A stretch of DNA of 64,000 bases, taken from NCBI RefSeq assembly GCF_018070075.1, contig NZ_JAGPXE010000004.1, forward strand, positions 62,001 to 126,000, given 5' to 3'. The notes beneath the pieces are model-generated. The model did not search any database. It saw only the letters and a list, made by a program, of their open reading frames with translations, and was not told where the DNA came from. This DNA is from Saccharopolyspora endophytica (GTDB lineage: Bacteria; Actinomycetota; Actinomycetes; Mycobacteriales; Pseudonocardiaceae). The translations under genes were made by a program, and so were the position numbers. Shown here in pieces: positions 62,001 to 64,000 of the stretch (its first letter is position 1; each line of letters begins with the position of its first letter).

Positions 62001-63579
62001 GCCCCGGCGAGATCTCCGGACTGGAGCTCGACGGCGACGAGCTCCCGAGCGAGCCGTCGGCGCCGACGCTGACGGTCTCCACCGACTCCGGCGAACCACC
62101 GGTACCCGACCCCGGCTGCGACGGGACCTGCGTCTGCGACTCGGTGATCGACGGCGGACCGCTCGACTCCGGACCGCCCTGACCGTCCGACCGGCCCGGG
62201 ACCTGCGTCTGGGACTGCCCGAGCGACGACGGGTTCGTTCCAGCGCCGTCCGGCCCGCGGCTTCCCCCGCCCTGGTTCCCCTGGCCCTTGGAGCCATCGG
62301 AGCCGCCGCCTGCGACGCCGCCTCCCCCGGCGAGGCCGCCGTCGGAGGAGGTGCTCTGGGCGTCGCCGTCGATGTCGGGGGTGTCCAGGTCCCCGTCGCC
62401 GCCCAGCAGCGGCGAGGTGTCGGAGTTCGAGCCGTCGCCCTCCCGCTGCGCGGCGAGGAACGGGTTCTCGCCGCTGCCCGGGGTGAGGTTGCCGTAGATC
62501 CCGGCGCCGATGACGCTGCCCAGGTTCTCCGAGAGACCGGCGGACATGCCCGCGGTGAACGAGTACGGGTTGGCCTGGAAGCCCTTGCCCGTCATCGCGC
62601 TGTAGAGGCCCTCGGTGAAGAACTCGTGCAGGCCCTCTTCGACCGCGTCGGCCAGGCCGCGACCGAACTTCTCGGCCCACATGCCCTTGAGGCTCATGCC
62701 CGCGTAGTTGCCGGGGGTGGCGGCACCGAGGTCGCGGGCGATGTGGGTGTTCATGTGGTCGGAGACCTGGGTGGCGAACTTGGCCAGCGACGGGGCCTTC
62801 GGGAAGTCGTCGGCGAAGTTCTTGGCAGCGGCTTCGGCGGCGGCCTTGAGGATGTCGTTGTCGATCTGGTCGCCGATGCCCTTGACCAGGCCCTTGGCCA
62901 GCATGTTGCCCATCGCGCCGCCGAGCGCTGCGAAGGGCAGGGCCAGCGCTCCGCCGAGCGCACCGACGGCTGCCGCCTGCTTGGTGGAGTCCTCGTCCCA
63001 GTCGTCGCGGGTGCCCTTGGCCATCTGGATGCCCTGGGCGGCGGCGTCGATGGCGACCTGGAAGGCGATGCCGAAGACCTGCGCCTGGATGACGCGCATC
63101 AGCAGCCGGCCCCAGATGTTCTTCAGCAGGAAGCGGACGATGGCGTAGCGACCGGCGAGCCAGGCCATGCTGGCGCCGAAGGTGGGGCCGGCCATCGCGA
63201 TGGCCCAGGCGATCTCGGCGAGCAGCTCGATCAGCGACAGCAGGCTGACGAGCTTGACGTACTCGGTCTGCACCGAGAGCTGCTTGAGGAATCCGGCGAT
63301 CTGCTCGTAACCGGTGGCGGCGGTTTCGATGTAGCCGTTGCTCTCGACGTACGGCGCCATGCGGTCGGCGAAGCGCATCGCCGCCTTGCCGTAGAACTCC
63401 GAGCGGATGAGCTTGATGGCCTGGGCGAGTTCTGGCGTGAGTTCGCTTCGCAGCCGTGCGGAGGTGTTGCGCCACGAATCCGACAGCTTCCGAAGTTGAT
63501 CTTCGTTGATCTGCGGCCACTTCTCACCGGTCAAGACCATGAAGAGGTTTCCGACCTCTTCCGGAACCATGATCGCCAT
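47044..63579 (-). CDS. Giant (5511 aa) T7SS-type polymorphic toxin with five ADP-ribosyltransferase and two metzincin domains
   Basis: Uninterrupted 16.5-kb gene. Residues 1-365 resemble the WXG100-like N-terminal domain of CpnT-type T7SS substrates (EKWPQINEDQLRKLSDSW, hydrophobic helices to ~365). Residues ~367-990 are a Q/S/T/G-rich linker. Residues ~990-2640 contain repeated beta-rich units of unknown type, followed by a coiled coil (~2643-2700). Catalytic modules then follow: metzincin 1 (~2980-3200, HEVMHFFGVRD), ART 1-3 (~3285-4022), metzincin 2 (~4200-4417), ART 4 (~4496-4691), an amidoligase-like domain (~4800-5060) and ART 5 (~5287-5483). Ser/His-rich linkers and a recurring SPGLPPS motif separate modules. 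Likely exported and toxic to other cells. ATG with only a weak ribosome site. Confidence 0.9.
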   Translation of the reverse strand: MAIMVPEEVGNLFMVLTGEKWPQINEDQLRKLSDSWRNTSARLRSELTPELAQAIKLIRSEFYGKAAMRFADRMAPYVESNGYIETAATGYEQIAGFLKQLSVQTEYVKLVSLLSLIELLAEIAWAIAMAGPTFGASMAWLAGRYAIVRFLLKNIWGRLLMRVIQAQVFGIAFQVAIDAAAQGIQMAKGTRDDWDEDSTKQAAAVGALGGALALPFAALGGAMGNMLAKGLVKGIGDQIDNDILKAAAEAAAKNFADDFPKAPSLAKFATQVSDHMNTHIARDLGAATPGNYAGMSLKGMWAEKFGRGLADAVEEGLHEFFTEGLYSAMTGKGFQANPYSFTAGMSAGLSENLGSVIGAGIYGNLTPGSGENPFLAAQREGDGSNSDTSPLLGGDGDLDTPDIDGDAQSTSSDGGLAGGGGVAGGGSDGSKGQGNQGGGSRGPDGAGTNPSSLGQSQTQVPGRSDGQGGPESSGPPSITESQTQVPSQPGSGTGGSPESVETVSVGADGSLGSSSPSSSSPEISPGLPPANSSDAVSSTGLPPSSSSSDADISPGLPPAGHSNIDGTSGIPSSTSEPAAPGQGDAQNTSGAVNDGNSTSAAQVGGSSGAQTPVNSGAQQSGQTNPDASSPDPAPQGTDSTSQPSSSGINPAQPAPQSNVPQQSGSDPAAPQQSTTDSDSTAITTSESAPQEVAQNDTGTRTTTPVGTGADSTAQVGQIGSNSTQSQTDLAQPQVSETGQQDQSGSTASTTSQTQADGRTQPDGQTQLDGQSRPDGQDQSSTQVQDANGQVQQNEQTGSGAVSGQQPVGGMSGTGQTGQTPAPTSTASNSTTPTSSTPSQGQSQSGSNSSTTRGGTTGTGQGSTSVTDVAATSQTAVPEIPGSPAAESSDAAVTVDSSGNVVESSQNQDTSQPQDSSQNHETTQNQERSESTANDQQSQSQDTGRDQQSTQDQSTPQDANNDQSTAQQDQTQQSVDTTANDDLFAALDQDPQLDLTLTDPSQATPAPVLPETARAADSFAADMTAHVDETPRPPELTRDGVISNNSRLLPSDGVWSPNQNAPLAANVAAKIDVAPPVRAGLQQQFQQLVNTRGELGLLQVLSSGRSFQVPTRDGVQSVFVRMDPDTVAPVVATDTAVHNTPSQSSKHEGASRSITSHGVSRKLRQNAVVGWVDSAIEVAATSLNLRVMPFLGWGESRSNTVSDKTGNTRERTAKLGGHHKAFDVNFQVQWESDGNRGSSRFDPTVRLAYPETVLEKPRPAPAPADTNPTTTVPAVPGTQNDQQNQNGTAQNTPAPRAAVPVPADVQQLIANLDSYAGVGELNRNVMSALPDWVRNDPTLHDGVATKVDTAQFVEETSEGLVNGIDISQRTTYPKWLRMPGKNWSKHPEVKVKVEPQVRGFEKIGDPQPIRTGEILRNTKDTSVSNGIGSRAVGGIRLRGLFTSGEAKIDGHGSPLQIGPIGVLSLTSNRKESQTGREAGTNKDKSLESDGAQRYRIDLSLAAEITSRPGGEAESDPVQLQPTDGATYVWVRNEDVPEFERLLHDALNPDGTTPAAQPTTTPEQGERIRTVLDGEGMFKNVVRVGGTGQLRDEARQHIQQQLTSRGVDTSTVDWNQVNRDLSSFGPYKVMTKFDDLTGDGKPVTVDVTAGGRKFHFELTADLGEVTGRRTLDNDVRFSATRRHGSGWKTGFKTSFGVGALLAGMVRTTIRPSGYGSNSYVGGIAGLGGSWSRGKSSGHGDSLESEQRIKYEGKADRVTRDVTWKLEATDTSARNPFSRKTPPTKTVVPGHADYRVASFMLDADAGWDPGDPAPAATRDLNDGNRVDMNNTAVVSVVDLYGKANDAFHEMQRDAVRSAKEGKFERFRRWIAHTGSTDPEHSNPKHLVDVDPQWWQTRLAGMFHAPQVRDGGAHGGVLFDRMQRGAFEMRVHNERPLGPVPGNSTWETTNKTGVSISHGTSSGTEGEIGLNFWGAMADAGAGASLSTGRGTDDSLGGSTKSASQVKTPMQLYTGDLVLSVRADAWQQLFGQPNHRWDAISPYPTGAQSDHVEIVVPDGLLYVKPQNPVTTHPDGRLTEDLPLLRDLGKGLDRSVVVSGFTRDTPDPASSIRTDQAQTDQDGQSQSDQTQTDQTQQPGTRDRLSDDAIRALWHAAPELFPGWTPDSGRPAPLFDATNALRALDNPADVREMLNGGWQRTMFRSRWFGSDYYTFTATAEQQPGAEIIDRGDVATGGYVETQGVRGQGQDSSRDVATSVSLTAWPTVPTTADGGAMAPMPVVGWSNQSGTEQANEIDTFRQDRSDTDDHVGVRAPVKVNFTVHRFRVPPLLLSTFTEGSVGSSAYRHPERREVTLPPQVSETRGKVDLSLPEFLLDQPTDHAPASTGRDITDAAKQTPSFQLAKGTRDPQLTEQVVDAIVDARGHKDLVNRWFGAGTPNRGKIDTLFSPDMIVPNIGNDRRLLSDDGYTTSFKVHDRFLSVDYEVQVKPRLTDPRFMHSWTEAQHEEKHGQETGQSSSDANARSADAGLGVMAIHGTNWSNAENSASRGVAGSVTAAAALEESHNSRSRRQDWRRYTAIPHYDVVIRSKPHFAPSWSEHRMEGTNGFTGTPVEFDVREGEHTPFDTPRNAPATTGTAPVTTAQDAAVPGNTRTPEQAQQEIQSLEDQIAELTSQYDRVTNRINQLADAAQAMVEPHLDGGPRPDPGQVEIIHRAAIEVTEPDVQRLDQLGRQIAENEFELQDLRRETSDIAPGAPPNTPQDTGIRPDETRTDTDGRRFDRSGNLIERGQDGQWRKQKFFALPWLDDNTMVLGVRPETNPYTGQPNHLGGFPTAPGGNAQQHHSTGGDIVGGALSNQIAQDLRGTYQLTGHDGVAHSTPGSGAAKADAHYVPANLERTGTAQSTTNTQETGRSVEIDVRDLGVTKQSTGREILAAVAYASGIEDFGSQRAAEFFADPSSAQIAESIRDRLPAAAPQPAPVQQPVADQPADVDEPLPRFEVEAERWKPLDNAFVFGGADGQPSVQRGPGSGIRQEIRYSLTPEPSRWNLETKLHLRPAEGVSQADLAAVRANTAAGIEQLVNQQAHLLPGPDVEAHANVVFVDDPADAYSTIDVVPGRPDDVKNPMDQHRWAAGASPSEFTHEVMHFFGVRDAYPHPRQLLDTSDSPVPGDLMDIRQEGVDYRILDRHLQQIMDVASPHLPGSLVTDGVVPSSSGTTTSSQRETNPADVSPAVPPSDRPRRHRGSHHDPYVGSSRSSHAPRSHDPYYATTSSSAYPTYTTASSYPTTSSPTGPVTLDNPQLRANPPRPSWMYRGDTRPPEEIFRDGMTSWGRDYNLVSHVHGGDAARNSGYVSVTPSATAAHQFVVPDGGEPIRHDGRWYVPMSGQIYQIQSSGNMIHMASQNLPRDLLERMRYQTEWDSVRHVDRRNIHSAMTVSGHFHQGPDGRRTILPGTTPRLTNVDNDGFVDGYRGYDPHADRDSGFTRDTDLGLGRSPRRRSPSDDGYDDYPATTNSSSYYPRYSSSYDDYYDRGPGLPPSAESSSSGSPTSPDAQQTATDEVVLDNPQLRANPPRPRWMYRGDTRPPEEVFRDGMTSWGRDYDLVAHVHGGDQAMNSGYVSVTPSSVAAHQFVVPNGGQPIQRDGKWYFPMAGQIYQIESSGNMIHMASQNLPPALLDRMKFQTEWDAVRHVDSENIHSAMTVEGYFHQGPDGKRTILPGTTPNITNVDNENFAPGHRGYDPHADQGSGFTRDSDLGLAEDTQASGTESADVSPGLPPSDGYSSRRSHESSQSHRSSGSHRSSGSHRSSSGRPSYSTYTAVPSSSAQGSSSLSAGPVRLDNPQLRANPSRPSWMYRGDTRPPEEIFRDGMSSWGRDYNLVSHVHGGEAARNSGYVSVTPSATAAHQFVVPDGGEPVYYNGRWYVPMSGQIYQIESSGNMIHMASQNLPQDLLDRMQYQTEWDSVRHVDRRNIHSAMTVSGHFHQGPDGRRTILPGTTPRLHNVENRNYVPGYRGYDPHADPTSGFTRDTDLGLAERPRPSRSSHESSSYYPASTSSSSRYYPTSNDRYYYDRRPGLPPESTSAPGDAPRAQDGAGSVRVPSAIADSPRIQAPAGPVSTETLSAQVDPSADRVVLVPAPGARGVDFADSGTRVAIDLGKEVVALVDNGRGKFQWRSFQPDGSRPRVVRDDTPTADPTPSDDRPTQTAEPQPARQQPPRFEVEAERWKPLDNAFVVDGNGDRRTIQRGPASGIRQEVRYSMTPEAGRWNFETKLHLRPAEGVSQADLAAVRANTADGLERLLNQPENVLPGPDVRAHGQVTFVDDPADADGVIEVVPGRPDDVKNPMDQHRWAVGASPSEFTHEVMHFFGVRDAYPHPRQLLNTSDSPVPGDLMDIRQEGVDYRILDRHLQQIMDVASPHLPGSLVTDGVVPPSSGTTTSSPREANPADVSPGVSPDDRYRSSYESSRSHHSSSRSHHSSRSHHSSSSHHTPTYSTYTAAPAQPAGPVRLDNPQLRANPPRPRWMYRGDTRPPEEIFRNGMTAWGRDYNLVAHVHGGDAARNSGYVSVTPSSVAAHQFVVPDGGEPIRHHGRWYVPMSGQIYQIESSGNMIHMASQNLPQDLLDRMQYQTEWDSVRHVDRRNIHSAMTVRGYFHQGPDGRRTILPGTTPQLTNVENRYYEEGYRGYDPHADSRSGFTRHTDLGLAPPPLPSRSSQESSRTVPSSATYPSTSSYYPTTSSSSSTYYPPSSSSSYYYYDRRPGLPPSQDGPIGDSTNRSHDPAPASSVPRDQRFAAMLDTYRAARSAVSSGVNPVQYHADGVPGGASSRPDARFGTEIEFTVPEEHFDVAVQELGTAFRDAGLGDWRDGQELGSGLVKKAPDRWRLVDEDTLDNGIEAASEKLGGDARSWQRFATAADIIRSVVEKYGGSVDEGGGHVNVSFDGATFTPQASVALAGLAKAREQSLYRMANSTMGGHQRELRAVGAMPIPPRATALQTPEDVRTLNSSRNEGLNFEHVQGGPHDRWEFRMFPSSTNKGEWQARVELASAMVAAAQDPATHDRIEALLSDPRLLGDETGDRSEEAQLNDLMDLLDVLPLSKSAEQQIVELFAATEPWQRSGATDDFQTLAVPTRDGLHYPSPNDDVSALVEQGRDTNPNPDEQVIRVTPSQDGDRVTLWDGKDHTPRDFTNYVRLHPGFDQDRRAVLETGNGDARAIQDVSRLLGNAEIRPRQESVPNTESADVSPGLPPSDGYSSRRSHESSRSHHSSGSHRSSSGRPSYSTYTAVPSSSAQGSSSLSAGPVRLDNPQLRANPSRPSWMYRGDTRPPEEIFRDGMTSWGRDYNLVSHVHGGEHARDSGYVSVTPSATAAHQFVVPDGGEPVRYDGRWYVPMSGQIYQIESSGNMIHMASQNLPRELLERMQYQTEWDSVRHVDRRNIHSAMTVSGHFHQGPDGRRTILPGTTPRLTNVENRDYVPGYRGYDPHADPTSGFTRETDLGLGRSPRRRRSPSYEDEYDDYPSSSSYYRGR
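47131..47720 (-). other. ADP-ribosyltransferase domain 5 (C-terminal)
   Basis: Residues ~5287-5483: MYRGDTRPPEEIF, SGYVSVTPSATAAHQF, YQTEWDSV. It is followed by a short basic/acidic tail of about 28 residues ending SSYYRGR. As the C-terminal module it holds the usual warhead position of polymorphic toxins. Confidence 0.8.
47633..47917. repeat. Near-identical DNA repeat, copy 2 (toxin gene)
   Basis: This 285-bp block (start of ART 5 and its Ser/His linker) is nearly identical to 52016-52318. The other copy is 18 bp longer, one extra GSHRSS hexapeptide unit. Sequence outside the block diverges at once, at synonymous sites too, which points to recent duplication or gene conversion. Confidence 0.9.
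48395..49180 (-). other. Amidoligase-like domain of the giant toxin
   Basis: Residues ~4800-5060. Pattern of the amidoligase_2 group (glutamine-synthetase-like fold): RFGTEIEFTVPEEHFDVAVQ at the start, GGGHVNVSFDG in the middle (compare GxHVHV), and DRWEFRMFPSSTN (compare IEFR). These positions would hold the metal ligands. Such domains in bacterial loci are predicted to form amide bonds on peptides or proteins. Assignment is by pattern only. Confidence 0.6.
49508..50094 (-). other. ADP-ribosyltransferase domain 4
   Basis: Residues ~4496-4691: MYRGDTRPPEEIF, SGYVSVTPSSVAAHQF, YQTEWDSV. Preceded by a Ser/His tract (SRSHHSS repeated) and VRLDNPQLRANPPRPR. Confidence 0.8.
50330..50975 (-). other. 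Metzincin protease-like domain 2
   Basis: Residues ~4202-4417. Second copy of the HEVMHFFGVRD module with PGDLMDIRQEG. Its 3' half is about 94% identical in DNA to the copy at 53978-54261, by eye. Confidence 0.75.
51515..52100 (-). other. ADP-ribosyltransferase domain 3
   Basis: Residues ~3827-4022: MYRGDTRPPEEIF, SGYVSVTPSATAAHQF, YQTEWDSV. Its 5' part and preceding linker are nearly identical in DNA to those of domain 5. Confidence 0.8.
52016..52318. repeat. Near-identical DNA repeat, copy 1 (toxin gene)
   Basis: Partner of 47633-47917; covers the start of ART 3, the Ser/His-rich linker and the SADVSPGLPPSDG motif. Contains one additional 18-bp unit. Confidence 0.9.
52340..52926 (-). other. 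ADP-ribosyltransferase domain 2
   Basis: Residues ~3551-3747. Same fold and motifs: MYRGDTRPPEEVF, SGYVSVTPSSVAAHQF, FQTEWDAVRHV. It is the most divergent of the five copies (for example DQAMNSGY, SENIHSAMTVEGYF), yet keeps R, SVT and QxE. Confidence 0.8.
53140..53725 (-). other. ADP-ribosyltransferase domain 1
   Basis: Residues ~3285-3480. It aligns with the cholera-toxin A fold: MYRGDTRPPEEIF (compare YRADSRPPDEI), SGYVSVTPSATAAHQF (STS strand), IYQIQSSGNMIHM and YQTEWDSV (catalytic Glu, with Gln two residues before). The QxE form is that of DNA- or Asn/Gln-modifying ARTs such as pierisin and scabin. Confidence 0.8.
53978..54261. repeat. Direct DNA repeat across metzincin domain 1
   Basis: This 284-bp block is almost identical to 50330-50613 (about 94% by eye). 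It covers the zinc motif, the Met-turn region and the linker start. Together with the ART repeats it makes the 3' third of the toxin gene a recombination-prone mosaic. Confidence 0.85.
53985..54640 (-). other. Metzincin protease-like domain 1 of the giant toxin
   Basis: Residues ~2980-3200. The zinc motif is HEVMHFFGVRD (H-E-x-x-H-x-x-G-x-x-D), with an Asp as third ligand as in snapalysins, and a Met-turn candidate in PGDLMDIRQEG. The preceding EVEAERWKPLDNAFV starts the module. A second copy follows at 50330-50975. The HExxH and Met-turn are intact, so activity is plausible. Confidence 0.75.
60600..62480 (-). other. Low-complexity Q/S/T/G-rich linker of the giant toxin
   Basis: About 620 residues very rich in Gln, Ser, Thr, Asp and Gly, including SPGLPP-type motifs and tracts such as QDTSQPQDSSQNHETTQNQE. 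No fold expected. It may act as a flexible spacer between the secretion domain and the effector part. Confidence 0.85.
62480..63579 (-). other. CpnT-like WXG100-type N-terminal domain of the giant toxin
   Basis: About 365 residues. It begins MAIMVPEEVGNLFMVLTGEK, with the paired helices around DSWRNTSARLRSELTPELAQ that resemble the WXG100-like domains of CpnT and other actinobacterial T7SS toxins. A hydrophobic stretch (AEIAWAIAMAGPTFGASMAW) and amphipathic helices follow, ending near NPYSFTAGMSAGLSENLGS. This part would mark the protein for T7SS export with the small partner encoded upstream. Confidence 0.7.
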
Positions 63580-63650
63580 AGTCAGCCCCCACGCCCTCGT
63601 TCGTGCGCGATCGGGCTCGGCGTGACTCGCGGATCACGCCGAGCGCGCGC

Positions 63651-63983
63651 TCACGCCTTCCTGCCGCCCTGGCTCACCTCGCTGTTCGCGGTCTGGTTCA
63701 TGTCGTCGAAGGTCTTGCCGACGTCGACGACCTTCTCGCCGTCGGTGCCGATGGTGATGCCGAGCATGCGGAGGAACTCCAGCCCGTCCTTCTCACCGGG
63801 CTCGTACTTCGTCCGCAAGGTCTTGGCGATGTCGTCGTCGCCCTCGATGGCGAAGGCGTTGCAGTCGTGGGCGAGATCGGCGTAGATGGAGTTGGCGGTC
63901 TCGGCGATGCGGGTCAGGTCGACGCCGCCCTTCTTGAGCGCCTCGATGTCCGCTGCGACGAGGTCGCTGTCCTCACTTGCCAC
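63651..63983 (-). CDS. Small WXG100-like/EspC-like T7SS partner protein
   Basis: A 110-residue protein with no signal peptide. It is predicted mostly helical, with a helix-turn-helix shape typical of ESX substrate partners: helix 1 around LVAADIEALKKGGVDLTRIA, a turn at KYEPGEKDGLEFL, helix 2 ending VGKTFDDMNQTANS. A YEPGE sequence fits the YxxxD/E secretion signal, although it sits in the turn rather than at the C-terminus. GTG start with GGGAGGGGA upstream. It lies 71 bp upstream of the giant toxin gene on the same strand and probably forms the secretion dimer with its N-terminal domain. Family call is by size, shape and context. Confidence 0.65.
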   Translation of the reverse strand: MASEDSDLVAADIEALKKGGVDLTRIAETANSIYADLAHDCNAFAIEGDDDIAKTLRTKYEPGEKDGLEFLRMLGITIGTDGEKVVDVGKTFDDMNQTANSEVSQGGRKA

Positions 63984-64000
63984 GATCGGTCCCCTCCCCC

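Overview
The window reads as chromosomal DNA of a very high-GC, filamentous-type actinomycete, most likely Pseudonocardiaceae (Saccharopolyspora/Amycolatopsis-like). Reasons: strong G/C bias at third codon positions, many GTG/TTG starts with GGAGG-type ribosome sites, a type VII secretion (T7SS) style toxin locus, a PucR-controlled proline operon arranged as in mycobacteria, 10-methyl-branched fatty acid genes and an Rv1264-type cyclase. No rRNA, tRNA, CRISPR array, integrase or transposase was seen.

Layout. Positions 1-10589 hold housekeeping and accessory genes: the 3' end of an aldehyde dehydrogenase, an rRNA-type methyltransferase, a lipase maturation factor, a VOC protein, the tmsB-tmsA pair for 10-methyl fatty acids, a universal stress protein overlapping a class III adenylate cyclase, an APC permease and coaA. 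Positions 10827-15231 are a proline catabolism unit (pruC divergent from pruA-pruB). Positions 15462-20971 carry a secreted 5'-nucleotidase, a cytokinin-dehydrogenase-like flavoprotein, an MmyB-like regulator with its SDR partner, and a DsbA-fold protein. Positions 20975-24225 are an AraC regulator divergent from a vdcBCD-type non-oxidative hydroxyarylic acid decarboxylase operon. A DinB/MDMPI protein and a secreted TAP-type peptidase follow.

Positions 26422-37903 form a tightly coupled run of ten genes plus a GNAT gene: ATP-grasp ligase, DUF4213/DUF364 protein, cysteine-synthase-like PLP enzyme, enolase-superfamily epimerase, MFS exporter, methyltransferase, Tat-type lipoprotein binding protein, two permeases and a fused double ATPase. 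Both ends carry Zur-like boxes laid over promoter -10 elements. I interpret this as an undescribed zinc-regulated metallophore system: synthesis, export and re-import as in staphylopine/Cnt, but with different biosynthetic enzymes.

Positions 38135-63983 are all on the minus strand. A small WXG100-like protein is followed by a 5511-residue multi-domain toxin, a proline-rich protein with an ART-like C-terminus, an unknown protein, a beta-helix/double-AAA protein and a macrolide-phosphotransferase-like kinase. The giant protein has a CpnT-like N-terminal domain, a 600-residue Q/S/T-rich linker, two snapalysin-like metzincin domains, an amidoligase-like domain and five near-identical ADP-ribosyltransferase domains. 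All five transferase domains keep the R, SVT and QxE motifs. This looks like a T7SS-exported multi-warhead effector made with dedicated partner proteins.

Two families of short palindromic repeats lie in the loose gaps between convergent genes. One copy is inserted in frame inside the methyltransferase of the metallophore cluster.
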